A stretch of DNA of 64,000 nt, taken from the NCBI RefSeq assembly GCF_024807615.1, contig NZ_JANUCJ010000003.1, forward strand, positions 978,070 to 1,042,069, written 5' to 3'. Positions within the stretch are counted from its first letter, which is position 1, and every line of letters starts with the position of its first letter. The DNA comes from Tsukamurella ocularis (GTDB taxonomy: Bacteria; Actinomycetota; Actinomycetes; Mycobacteriales; Mycobacteriaceae). The position numbers and the translations under genes were made by a program. The notes below the pieces were generated by a model. It saw nothing but the letters and a program-made list of their open reading frames with translations. It did not search any database and was not told where the DNA came from. Positions 44,983 through 52,828 of the stretch are shown piece after piece.

Positions 44983-45009
44983 CGATAGAAACCGGCCGAG
45001 TTTCTATCG
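44983..45009. promoter_or_regulatory. inverted repeat with 10-bp perfect arms
   Basis: CGATAGAAAC at 44983-44992 is perfectly reverse-complemented by GTTTCTATCG at 45000-45009 with a 7-base spacer. It lies 35 bp upstream of the small membrane protein gene and is AT-richer than its surroundings. It looks like a repressor site; no known regulator matches. Confidence 0.55.
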
Positions 45010-45194
45010 GATGCCGTCGCGCCGTCCCAGGTGGACGCCGTAAATCAATCCATCGGTCTAGTAGGTCACATTTGCTCGAATGAACAACAAACATCGGACA
45101 TTGTCGGCCCGGTCGTCCACAGGAAACGAATCCCCGCGCCCTCCGGTCTCGATTTCCTACAGCCCTGAAGGTCCGCTACAGTGTTCCGGACCAC

Positions 45195-45216
45195 ATCTGT
45201 GACGAGCTTCACAGAT
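45195..45216. promoter_or_regulatory. CRP-type site
   Basis: ATCTGTGACGAGCTTCACAG followed by AT contains the classical TGTGA-N6-TCACA core with perfect 8-bp arms. It lies 22 bp upstream of the start of a small membrane protein gene. Mycobacterial CRP (Rv3676-like) binds this motif; a CRP/cAMP-responsive promoter is the natural reading. At this distance it could overlap the transcription start and act as a repressor site. Confidence 0.7.
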
Positions 45217-45237
45217 GCAACACCGGAAGGCGGCGCG

Positions 45238-45390
45238 ATGACGGTCAAGCACTCCCACTCCCTCTCCGCCGGTCCCGATGCCGCATCGCGCAGCTCCTGC
45301 ACCGTGTACTTCTCGCGCTCGCTGACCCGAACACTGCTGACAGTGGCCGTGCTCGCGCTCGCGCTGGTGCTCATCGTCGCTCTGGGTTGA
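45238..45390 (+). CDS. 50-residue single-helix membrane protein
   Basis: A short frame starting at ATG 45238 with a GGAAGG site eight bases upstream. The first 28 residues are hydrophilic (Ser/His-rich) and the last 20 form one transmembrane helix ([19 protein letters not shown]). The presence of a CRP-type site just upstream and a good ribosome binding site support a real gene. No homolog known to me. Confidence 0.55.
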   Translation: MTVKHSHSLSAGPDAASRSSCTVYFSRSLTRTLLTVAVLALALVLIVALG

Positions 45391-45525
45391 TACCCGACGC
45401 GAACGCCCCGTTCGCCCCCGCCGAGCCGCCGCTCGAACCTCAACTGCACTTCATGCGCTTTCGGCCGTCCTTATTGCGGAACCATTCCAGATAAGAAAGG
45501 CTGGAAGAGTACGCAGGACGAAACA

Positions 45526-45541
45526 GGAAGCGATCGCTTCC
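45526..45541. promoter_or_regulatory. 16-bp perfect palindrome upstream of sodA
   Basis: GGAAGCGATCGCTTCC is self-complementary over 16 bases and ends 18 bp before the sodA start. It is close enough to the ribosome binding site to affect translation as a hairpin, or could be a repressor operator for redox or metal control. Confidence 0.5.
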
Positions 45542-45559
45542 GCAATCGAAGGGAAAGAC

Positions 45560-46162
45560 GTGGCCGTCTACACTCTGCCGGAACTCGACTACGACTACAG
45601 CGCTCTCGAGCCCTACATCTCGGCCGAGATCATGGAGCTGCACCACAGCAAGCACCACGCCGCTTACGTCGCGGGCGCCAACCAGGCCCTCGAGCAGCTC
45701 GCGGAGGCCCGCGAGGACGGCTCGATCGCGACCAAGGCGCCGCTGCTGAGCAAGAACCTCGCCTTCCACCTGGGTGGCCACACCAACCACTCGATCTTCT
45801 GGAAGAACATGTCACCCAACGGTGGCGATAAGCCGGTCGGCGACCTCGCGGCCGCGATCGACGAGCAGTTCGGGAGCTTCGACAAGTTCCAGGCCCACTT
45901 CAACGCCGTCGCGATGACGCTGCAGGGCTCCGGCTGGTCGATCCTGGCCTTCGACCACGTCGGCCAGCGCCTCGTGATCCAGCAGCTCACGGACCAGCAG
46001 GGCAACATCTCCATCGGCCTCACGCCCCTGCTGCAGCTCGACATGTGGGAGCACGCCTTCTACCTCCAGTACAAGAACGTCAAGGCCGACTACGTCAAGG
46101 CCTGGTGGAACGTCGTGAACTGGGACGACGTCGCCGCGCGCTACGCCGCCGCCACCGCCTGA
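45560..46162 (+). CDS. sodA: Fe/Mn superoxide dismutase
   Basis: A 200-residue SOD disproportionating superoxide. Metal ligands are visible: His28 in MELHHSKHH, His77 in [10 protein letters not shown], and the Asp/His pair in [12 protein letters not shown] near residue 160. The mycobacterial enzyme is iron- or manganese-loaded; the sequence does not decide it. GTG 45560 has a GAAGGGA site. Like mycobacterial SodA it lacks a signal peptide. A terminator hairpin follows. A Mn2+ riboswitch is 1.4 kb downstream. Confidence 0.96.
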   Translation: MAVYTLPELDYDYSALEPYISAEIMELHHSKHHAAYVAGANQALEQLAEAREDGSIATKAPLLSKNLAFHLGGHTNHSIFWKNMSPNGGDKPVGDLAAAIDEQFGSFDKFQAHFNAVAMTLQGSGWSILAFDHVGQRLVIQQLTDQQGNISIGLTPLLQLDMWEHAFYLQYKNVKADYVKAWWNVVNWDDVAARYAAATA

Positions 46163-46182
46163 GTCCTTCTTCCTCAGCCTCG

Positions 46183-46217
46183 AGACCCCGTCCAGCGCAT
46201 CGCGCAGGCGGGGTTTC
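46183..46217 (+). terminator. terminator after sodA
   Basis: ACCCCG at 46185-46190 pairs with CGGGGT at 46209-46214, with additional partial pairing inside, followed by TTTCGTCGTT. The stem and T-rich end resemble a Rho-independent terminator for sodA. Confidence 0.65.
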
Positions 46218-46291
46218 GTCGTTGCGGGTGCTGCGCAGTGCGAACCATTCGTTAGCGTGAGTCCGCAACCCACGTACCCGAAAGGTATCTC

Positions 46292-46762
46292 ATGCTCTCG
46301 CGTGTCACCGCTGCCCTCACCTCCGCGGCCGCCGTCGCCGTCCTCGCGCCGGCCGTCGTCCACGCCGCGCCCGTCCCCGGCGACGAGGCGACCGCCCGCC
46401 GCATCGCGTGCGAGCAGTACGCCGTCGGCACAGCGACCTTCGACTACCGCGATCTCGGGCCGTGGCGCGCGCGTCTCGTCCGGGGCACGACCCCCGAGCT
46501 GGCGGCGAAGCTCGCGGGCACGTACGACGCCATGCGCGAACTGCTGCAACCGCTCGAGTGGGTGTCCACCGCGAGCCTGAGCGGCGCCGAGATCCGGCAC
46601 GTCGGTGACGACGTATGGAAGGCCAAGTGCTTCGTCGCCGTGCACGCCACCAACGTGCAGGCACCGCAGGGCCGGGACGTGGTGACCGTCTACAACGTCA
46701 CGCTCGACAAGAAGCGGAACTGGCAGATCACCGACGTCGGCGGCACCCCCACCGGGCCCTGA
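46292..46762 (+). CDS. secreted protein of unknown function
   Basis: A 156-residue exported protein. Signal peptide MLSRVTAALTSAAAVAVLAP with cleavage near VVHAAP. The mature part has about 125 residues with one pair of Cys (RIACEQYA and WKAKCFVA) and ends in a beta-rich segment (DVVTVYNVTLDKKRNWQITD). It resembles the NTF2-like shape of Mce-associated proteins, but there is no Mce operon here, so this is only a hint. Confidence 0.75.
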   Translation: MLSRVTAALTSAAAVAVLAPAVVHAAPVPGDEATARRIACEQYAVGTATFDYRDLGPWRARLVRGTTPELAAKLAGTYDAMRELLQPLEWVSTASLSGAEIRHVGDDVWKAKCFVAVHATNVQAPQGRDVVTVYNVTLDKKRNWQITDVGGTPTGP

Positions 46763-46799
46763 TCCCCGTAGTGTCGGTGCCTCCTGACACTGTGGGCGC

Positions 46800-47405
46800 A
46801 TGACACAGCCGGGATACGACGCCCTCGCCGACACGTACGCCGAGATGTTCCCGGACCCGTATCAATACCCGATCGAGCGGCACGCCGCGGCGGCGTTCGC
46901 GGAGGCCGCCGCGGGTCGCCCGGGCCGGACGGTGGACGTCGGCTGCGGACTGGGCCACGTCGCCGCCGATCTGGCCGGACGCGGCCTCGACGTGATCGGC
47001 CTCGACCCCAGCCCCAGCATGCTCGCGCACGCGCGCCGCTTGCACCCGGAGCTGCCGCTCGTCGACGGTGACGCCTCCCTCGCCGCCCTGCCCGACGGCC
47101 CGATCGCCGCGATCCTCGCCCGATTCAGCCTGATCCACGTGGAACCGGCCGCGGTCCGCGGGGCGGTGTGCGCCTGGTCGCGACGCGTCCCCGCGGGCAC
47201 TCCCGTCCTCGTCGCCTTCCAGGCTGCCGACGAGCCGGGCCCACCGCTGGCCTTCGACCACGCCGTCGCGCCCGCCTGGCGCTGGCACCCGGATGAGTTC
47301 GCCCGCGTTCTCGCAGACGCGAGCTTCTCGGAGAAATGGCGGATCATCTACCGCGACAAGGACTACCGCTTTCCCATGGCGCAGCTCCTCGCCGTCCGCG
47401 ACTGA
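46800..47405 (+). CDS. class I SAM-dependent methyltransferase
   Basis: A 201-residue methyltransferase. SAM-binding motif I VDVGCGLGHVAADLA is at about residues 43-57; motif II GLDPSPSMLAHAR follows and RFSLIHVEP corresponds to motif IV. Substrate unknown, and the fold is similar to ubiquinone/menaquinone or small-molecule methyltransferases. An inverted repeat AGTGTC...GACACT lies directly upstream (46770-46791). Confidence 0.88.
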   Translation: MTQPGYDALADTYAEMFPDPYQYPIERHAAAAFAEAAAGRPGRTVDVGCGLGHVAADLAGRGLDVIGLDPSPSMLAHARRLHPELPLVDGDASLAALPDGPIAAILARFSLIHVEPAAVRGAVCAWSRRVPAGTPVLVAFQAADEPGPPLAFDHAVAPAWRWHPDEFARVLADASFSEKWRIIYRDKDYRFPMAQLLAVRD

Positions 47406-47544
47406 CCACGCCGCGCTGCGCCGGGTACCCAGCACCGTGGGATCCGGGTAGCCGAATCCCTCCCGACGGGCTCGTGAAATATCGCTTCAGGTCTCTAAAA
47501 CTCCTGCGCTACTTGCCATTTCGATCCACCGCGACTAATCTGGG

Positions 47545-47646
47545 ATCCGCACGAAGGGGAGTAGCCCCCAATCGCGCGGTCGACACACTGGCGAGAGCCC
47601 GGCCGCGCGAACCGGAAAGCCTCCGGTGGGCGAGACCTTTGTGCCA
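47545..47646 (+). ncRNA. yybP-ykoY manganese riboswitch
   Basis: The two conserved segments of the Mn2+-sensing yybP-ykoY aptamer are present: GGGGAGTAGC at 47556-47565 and GAGACCTTT at 47632-47640. Between them are paired arms around CGCGCGG and CCGCGCG. A strong hairpin at 47641-47680 (GTGCCAC with GTGGCAC, plus inner pairs) overlaps the end of the aptamer and sits before the ribosome binding site, and may be the expression platform. It heads a TMEM165-type exporter, the standard partner of this riboswitch. The 300-bp gene-free stretch 47406-47704 is otherwise a leader. Confidence 0.85.
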
Positions 47647-47704
47647 CTTGCGCGGTCCGACGGTCGGATCCGTGTGGCACAGGTCTTCGCAGGAGGTATG
47701 CACC

Positions 47705-48442
47705 GTGCTCAACGCGTTGCTCATCAGTTTCGCCGTGGTCTTCGTGGCCGAGCTCGGCGACAAGTCCCAGCTCATGGCGATGACCTTCGCCGCCCGCTTC
47801 AAGTGGTGGGTCGTGTTGCTGGGCATCACCGCCGCTACGGCGCTGACACACATCGCCTCGGTCGGCATCGGCTTCGCGCTCGGCTCCGCGATCCCCACCC
47901 AGCTCATCACCGCCGTCGCAGGCATCTCGATGCTGGTCTTCGCGTTCTGGACCTGGCGGGGAGACACCCTCTCCGACGACGAGAGCGGCACCGCGGACCG
48001 GGTCACTCGCTCCGTCTTCCTCGCTGTGGCGTCCGCGTTCTTCCTCGCCGAGCTCGGCGACAAGACGATGCTCGCCACCATCACCCTGACGACGCAGCAC
48101 AACTGGTTCGGCGTGTGGGTCGGCTCGACGCTCGGCATGGTCGCGGCCGACGCCCTCGCCATCGCGGTCGGCGCCCTGCTCGGCTCGAGGCTGCCGGAAC
48201 GGGCCATCGCGATCGGCGCGACGATCCTGTTCTTCGGCTTCGGCGCCTGGCTCCTGGCCGACGCCTGGCCGGAGCTCGACGGAACCAGCCGGATCGTGAC
48301 CGGGCTGATCGTCGCCGTCACGATGATCGGCGGCGGGCTCGTCGTACGGCGGGCGCACCGCGCCGCCACGGCCGCACCGTCGAACCCGGAGGTCACGGCG
48401 GAGGCGAGCACCCCCGGCCCCGGATCAACCGCCCTTCACTAA
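47705..48442 (+). CDS. TMEM165/GDT1-family manganese exporter
   Basis: A 245-residue membrane transporter of the UPF0016 family with six helices and two copies of the metal-binding signature ELGDK (FVAELGDKSQLMAM near residue 12 and FLAELGDKTMLATI near 117). The family exports Mn2+ or Ca2+. GTG 47705 has an AGGAGG site eight bases upstream. Expression is probably induced by manganese through the riboswitch in its leader. The C-terminus after about 215 is a disordered tail. Confidence 0.93.
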   Translation: MLNALLISFAVVFVAELGDKSQLMAMTFAARFKWWVVLLGITAATALTHIASVGIGFALGSAIPTQLITAVAGISMLVFAFWTWRGDTLSDDESGTADRVTRSVFLAVASAFFLAELGDKTMLATITLTTQHNWFGVWVGSTLGMVAADALAIAVGALLGSRLPERAIAIGATILFFGFGAWLLADAWPELDGTSRIVTGLIVAVTMIGGGLVVRRAHRAATAAPSNPEVTAEASTPGPGSTALH

Positions 48443-48501
48443 TGTGAGGTGGGTCGCGCCGCCCACCGGCGAGTGCGCTCCACTACAGAAGGGAACCAGC
48501 C

Positions 48502-49260
48502 ATGGATGTCTCCGGCTCCTCCGTCATCGTCACCGGTGGCGCATCCGGCCTCGGCGCCGCCACCGCGAAGCGCTTCGCCGATGCCGGCGCCACCGTCTTC
48601 GGCCTCGACCTGCAGCCGTCGATCGACAAGGCGGCCCCGGTCGAGAACGTGCACCTCGTCGCGACCGACGTGACCAAGGAGGACGAGGTCCTCGCCGCGA
48701 TCGCCGAGGCCGTCAAGGCGGGCCCGCTGCGCGTGGCCGTCAACTGCGCGGGCGTCGGCTGGGCGGGCCGCATCCTGTCGAAGAACGGCCCGCACGCGCT
48801 GGAGCTGTTCCAGACGGTCATCAACATCAACCTGGTCGGCACGTTCAACGTGATGCGCCTGGCCGCCGACCAGATGAGCAAGCAGGAGGCAGTCGACGAG
48901 CAGGGCTCCCGCGGCCTCATCGTCAACACCGCCTCCGTCGCGGCCTTCGAGGGCCAGATCGGCCAGATCGCCTACACCGCGTCCAAGGGCGGCGTGCACG
49001 CCATGACTATCACGGCCGCGCGCGACCTGGCGCAGTTCGGCATCCGTGTGAACACCATTGCGCCGGGCATCATCAACACCCCGATGCTCGCGGGCGTGAC
49101 CCCGGAGTTCAAGCAGACCCTCGAGGCGGGCGTCCCGTTCCCGCAGCGTCTGGGCGAGCCGTCCGAGTACGCCGATCTCGCGTACTTCCTCTCGCAGCAC
49201 GACTACCTGAACGGCGAGACAGTGCGCATGGATGGGGCCATTCGGATGGCCCCGCGCTAG
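48502..49260 (+). CDS. short-chain dehydrogenase/reductase
   Basis: A 252-residue NAD(P)-dependent SDR. Motifs: TGGASGLGAAT (cofactor glycine motif, about 11-21), NCAGVG (about 81), the Ser in NTASVAAFEGQIG and the catalytic YTASK. It resembles 3-hydroxyacyl-CoA dehydrogenase type II, so a fatty-acid role is likely, with uncertain substrate. Its 3' end is duplicated 59 bp further along. Confidence 0.92.
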   Translation: MDVSGSSVIVTGGASGLGAATAKRFADAGATVFGLDLQPSIDKAAPVENVHLVATDVTKEDEVLAAIAEAVKAGPLRVAVNCAGVGWAGRILSKNGPHALELFQTVININLVGTFNVMRLAADQMSKQEAVDEQGSRGLIVNTASVAAFEGQIGQIAYTASKGGVHAMTITAARDLAQFGIRVNTIAPGIINTPMLAGVTPEFKQTLEAGVPFPQRLGEPSEYADLAYFLSQHDYLNGETVRMDGAIRMAPR

Positions 49261-49325
49261 ACCTGCTCGGCCACCCGCATGGCCGCGGGATCGCAGCCAT
49301 CCGGATGGCCCCGCGCTAGATCTGC
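49237..49325 (+). repeat. 3'-end echo of the SDR gene
   Basis: The 30 bases 49237-49266, spanning the last codons and TAG of the SDR gene, recur at 49296-49325 with two mismatches. The duplicate is out of frame by a 59-bp offset. Its CTAG supplies the stop codon (TAG at 49318-49316) of the convergent MAB_1171c-like gene. Confidence 0.8.
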
Positions 49326-50422
49326 AGTTCCTCCGCCGGCGTCGCCCCGACCGCGTCCGACAGGACGAGGAGCGGGGCGGCGTCGTCGTCGATGGAGGGA
49401 CCGTCGGGCGGCAGCACCATCGACGACGGTGCCGGGGCGGCCCCGGCTTCGTTGCGCAGGTCGATCGCCACGAGCAGGTTGTGCACGTTCTCCTCGGGCA
49501 CCCCGTCGCCGAAGTCGTCCGGTAAGTAGGGGCTGAGCTGCACCAGCACGTCACGGATCTCGACGACGCGGCGCTGGAACCGCAGATGCGGTTCGCGATG
49601 GGCCTTGCCTGCATCGAGCACGACCTCGGGGACGGCGGTGGTGAGCAGGGTCCATAGCGGCTCGAGCCGCTTGTGGTCGCGCCGGTGTTTCCTGCGGTAC
49701 TGCATCTGCACGACGAAACCGCGCACGCCCGGATAGCTCAGGCCCACGACGAACAGCAGGATGCCGCCCGCGGTACAGGCCTGCGACAGGCTCAGCAGCG
49801 CCGGCCAGGAGGCCACGTGACCCGCGCTGGTCAGCACGAACGCGACCTGCGCGAGCGAGCCCACCGCGGTGATCGCGAGGCCCGCGGACATGAGCCGCAG
49901 CGACGTCGTGAGGTAGCCGTCGGCGAAGGGCATCAGCCGGGTCAGCGAGAGCACGCAGTCCGCGAGCCCGTACATCAAATAGCCGCCGGCGATGACGAAG
50001 AAGACGGCGAAGCCCAGTTCCTGGACGGTGAGCGTGTCGAGGCTGGCGTCGCGCAACGAGGGCGGCATCACGTTCATGGCGACGGACAGGCCTACGACTG
50101 CGGCGATGAGCGGGACGGCCTCCATCCCCGCACGACGTTGCCGTGCGGATTCGGTAGGTCCGTAGAAGAAGGCGACGGCGAGCGCCGCGACGCCCAGTGC
50201 CAGCGACGCGTAGCCGCCGAGACGTGAGGCACCCCGCCAGAGCGCACCGTCGATGGCCGGCGCGAGCGGCGATCCGAGGAGGAGAACGGCCAGCGTGAGC
50301 GCGGCGATGGCGACAGTCACCGCGACAGCCTGGATCCCAGCCTTCGCGCGGTAGAGCCGGTCGATGCGCCAGCACAACACCAGGGTGAAGAACGCGACGC
50401 CGAGTACGTTCACGAGCTTCAC
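49316..50422 (-). CDS. MAB_1171c-type membrane protein
   Basis: A 368-residue protein with about seven transmembrane helices (residues about 1-250) and a soluble C-terminus with a conserved RRKHRRDHKRLEPLWTLL-style linker (helix of charged residues) and PEVVLDAG. This plan is typical of the MAB_1171c putative-transporter family, found next to ImmA and XRE genes in many actinobacteria. GTG 50422 overlaps the ImmA stop (GTGA). Function of the family is unknown; it may be a signalling or exporter partner of the ImmA-XRE pair. Confidence 0.82.
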   Translation of the reverse strand: MKLVNVLGVAFFTLVLCWRIDRLYRAKAGIQAVAVTVAIAALTLAVLLLGSPLAPAIDGALWRGASRLGGYASLALGVAALAVAFFYGPTESARQRRAGMEAVPLIAAVVGLSVAMNVMPPSLRDASLDTLTVQELGFAVFFVIAGGYLMYGLADCVLSLTRLMPFADGYLTTSLRLMSAGLAITAVGSLAQVAFVLTSAGHVASWPALLSLSQACTAGGILLFVVGLSYPGVRGFVVQMQYRRKHRRDHKRLEPLWTLLTTAVPEVVLDAGKAHREPHLRFQRRVVEIRDVLVQLSPYLPDDFGDGVPEENVHNLLVAIDLRNEAGAAPAPSSMVLPPDGPSIDDDAAPLLVLSDAVGATPAEELQI

Positions 50423-50931
50423 AACCACCGGGAATGACCTCCCAGGGCGCGCTGGATCCCGCGCAGGCTGTCGTGTTTGGCGGTACGGCCCGCGAGCGCG
50501 CCGGCCTCGGATGCCCAGCCGAGGATGATGGAGGCGATCATCTCGGCCTCCCACTCGTGCTCGTCGTCGTAACAGGTGCGGTGCAGGGCGGCGTCGGCCT
50601 CCGGGGAGGACATCGCCGCGGTCTGCGGTGCGGCCGCTGTTGGACCGGCGTTCTGGTGGCCTGCGATGAGGTGGCCGAACTCGTGGATGATGATTTGGTC
50701 GCGGTGCGTACGCGAGGTGTTCGCCTGATAGAAGAAGTAGTCGGCGTCATCGCCCACGAGCCACAGCCCGTTCGGCATGCCGACCGGCAGCGGCTGCGAG
50801 ATCACGAGGATGTCGCGGCCGCGCCGCTTGCCGTACTTCTCGCACAGCTGGACCGCGTCGAAGGGCAGATCCAGGTCGAGGCTGCGCACCTCGTTCTCAC
50901 ACAGGCGGCGCAGCGCTTTGACGGAACGCAC
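50419..50931 (-). CDS. ImmA/IrrE-family metallo-endopeptidase
   Basis: A 170-residue protease with the zinc motif IIIHEFGHLIAGH (about residues 80-92) and a distal Glu in EHEWEAEMIAS. ImmA-type proteases cut a cognate XRE repressor to induce genes. GTG 50931 has a GGAGGTGG site and is preferred over the upstream ATG. It is translated in overlap with the MAB_1171c-type gene and follows the XRE gene by 90 bp. Confidence 0.88.
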   Translation of the reverse strand: MRSVKALRRLCENEVRSLDLDLPFDAVQLCEKYGKRRGRDILVISQPLPVGMPNGLWLVGDDADYFFYQANTSRTHRDQIIIHEFGHLIAGHQNAGPTAAAPQTAAMSSPEADAALHRTCYDDEHEWEAEMIASIILGWASEAGALAGRTAKHDSLRGIQRALGGHSRWL

Positions 50932-51021
50932 AGCCCACCTCCACACGGTCGTAGAGGGACGTCGCACGCCGGAGGCACACTCACGGCGCCCGGACGGGCT
51001 GCGGCGTGTCAGCCGGTGAGG

Positions 51022-51513
51022 CTAGAGCCCCTCATTTTCGCGCGAGTCTACGGGAAGCTCGGGCGGGTCGGCGGGCAAGCCCTGCTGCACTCGCAACACC
51101 TTGATGAGCTCGTTGACCATGTTCACCGAGTCGGGCGAGAGCCCTGCCAGGCGGAACGCGGCCATCTGCACCTTGGTGTCGGCCTGCAGGCGCATGAGGT
51201 GGATCTGGTCACGCGTGCGCTGGGCGGCCTCGTCCTCGAGGAAGTAATGCACATCCACGCCGAACGCGGCCGAAATGCCCTCGACGGTGCGGAAGGACGG
51301 CGACTTCGCCTTACCGGAACGCAGCTGGCTCAGGTACGACTCGCCCAGGCGGAAGCCCAGGGCGGTCGAGCGCTGGGCGATCGCCTTCGCGGTGAATGCG
51401 CGGCCGTTCGGGCCGGGCACCGTGCGGAACAGCTCCTCGAGCCGACTCGCGAACAGGCCCTGGCCCACCAGAGCATCGCTGTCGTACTTATTACCTGTAT
51501 CCACTTGTGCCAT
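51022..51513 (-). CDS. XRE-family regulator, EspR-like
   Basis: A 163-residue DNA-binding protein. The HTH is in IAQRSTALGFRLGESYLSQL (about 46-65), followed by RTVEGISAAFGV; a C-terminal helical part likely dimerises. Length and HTH wording are like EspR (Rv3849), which in Mycobacterium lies near sodA, but the ImmA partner here points to a cleavable repressor. The two readings are not exclusive. ATG 51513. Confidence 0.85.
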   Translation of the reverse strand: MAQVDTGNKYDSDALVGQGLFASRLEELFRTVPGPNGRAFTAKAIAQRSTALGFRLGESYLSQLRSGKAKSPSFRTVEGISAAFGVDVHYFLEDEAAQRTRDQIHLMRLQADTKVQMAAFRLAGLSPDSVNMVNELIKVLRVQQGLPADPPELPVDSRENEGL

Positions 51514-51697
51514 CCCTCTCTATCACCGGCACGACCTGTGACCCACGGAACACATTATGTTGCGAGTCCACAAGCCTCGATCACACTATAGCGCACTTCA
51601 TCATAAGACACGACCGCTTCGTGATCGACTATCGTCCGCATGGGCGGATACTGTATTCTTACCTACGCCTGTACACGAAGAGCGGAAGGGGTGTGTT

Positions 51698-52741
51698 GTG
51701 TCGCGTCCGACTCATCTCCCGCGTCGACTTCGCGCCATCGGCATCACCGCTTTGGCCATCGGAGCCATCGCCTCCGCGCCCGCCTGGGCGGACCCCGACA
51801 CGTCCGATTCCAGCGCCGGTTCGGACACGTCCACGTCGCAGAGCACCGACTCCGATTCGTCGAGCAGCAGCAGTTCGGGCAGCTCCGATGACGACAAGGG
51901 CAGTGAGAGCAACAAGCCTGGCGCGGGCATCAGCAGCGGTTCCAGCACCGGCGGGACAAGCACCGGATCCGGCACCGGCACCGGCGGGACGAGCACCGGA
52001 TCCGGCAACGAGTCCGGGACGACCACCGGGACCGGCACAACGAACGGCAGTGGCAACGGTCATGGCCATGGCCATGGCGGCGGGCTGATCGGCATCATCG
52101 GCGGGATCTTCGGCGGTGGCGGTTCGGGCAACGGCTCGACGGGCACCGCGACGCCGCCGGCCATCTCCAGCTCGGGCGGCTCCGATACCGCATCGTCATC
52201 GAGTTCGACGACCGGCTCCACCAATTCGACGGGCTCGGGCGGCGCCCCGATCTCCAGCGGCAGCGGCGTCCGCACCGGCAATCCGCTCCCCGAATCGACG
52301 TCGTCGGTCAACGATGGCAGCGATGGCGGCGCCGTGTCGTCGAACCCCAGCGTTCCGGCGGCACGTCCCGCGGCGGTAGCACCCGTCGCCCCCGCAGTCC
52401 CCGTCGTCGTGGCGCCCGTGATCGTCCCGCCGGTCGCCGCGGCCGGCCCTGCGCTCCCGGCCCCCGCGCCCGCTCCGAAGCCCGCCGCCTCGAAGCCCGC
52501 GGCCACGGCACCGTCGAACTCCGACCGCACGCCGGCGGAGCAGAGCTCCGGCAGCAGCGGCAACAGCACCGTGTTCGCGGCGGCGTACACGTCGGCGCAA
52601 CGCGTGGCGCCGGTCGCGGCAGAAACGGCGCGGCAGCTCTCCCCCGCGATGATCGCCATCCTCGGCGGCATCGCGCTTCTGGGCAGCGGCAGCTTCGCCG
52701 ACGCCCTGCGCCGCGCGCACCTGCGCCAGGCCCAGGCGTAA
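51698..52741 (+). CDS. Ser/Gly-rich secreted surface protein with C-terminal membrane anchor
   Basis: A 347-residue exported protein starting at GTG 51698 (site GGAAGGGG). Signal peptide, cleavage near APAWADP (about 28). The mature protein is low complexity: acidic Ser/Asp stretch, Ser-Thr-Gly repeats with a GHGHGHGGG cluster (about 124-132, a possible metal-binding segment), a Val/Pro/Ala segment and a C-terminal hydrophobic helix (MIAILGGIALLGSGSF). No known family. It could be a cell-wall-spanning stalk or surface antigen. Confidence 0.72.
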   Translation: MSRPTHLPRRLRAIGITALAIGAIASAPAWADPDTSDSSAGSDTSTSQSTDSDSSSSSSSGSSDDDKGSESNKPGAGISSGSSTGGTSTGSGTGTGGTSTGSGNESGTTTGTGTTNGSGNGHGHGHGGGLIGIIGGIFGGGGSGNGSTGTATPPAISSSGGSDTASSSSSTTGSTNSTGSGGAPISSGSGVRTGNPLPESTSSVNDGSDGGAVSSNPSVPAARPAAVAPVAPAVPVVVAPVIVPPVAAAGPALPAPAPAPKPAASKPAATAPSNSDRTPAEQSSGSSGNSTVFAAAYTSAQRVAPVAAETARQLSPAMIAILGGIALLGSGSFADALRRAHLRQAQA

Positions 52742-52805
52742 CCGCCCGCGCCGAGCGGAACCCGAAGATCCCTCGCTGCTCCGAGGGCGCCCGCAGCGCG
52801 CCAAC

Positions 52806-52824
52806 TATCCTTAGCCTAACCTAA
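52806..52824. promoter_or_regulatory. IdeR/DtxR iron box
   Basis: TATCCTTAGCCTAACCTAA matches the IdeR consensus at about 14 of 19 positions, including the perfect right half CTAACCTAA. It is 5 bp upstream of the siderophore-binding protein start, so it overlaps the probable promoter and should repress the gene when iron is ample. Confidence 0.78.
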
Positions 52825-52828
52825 AGCA

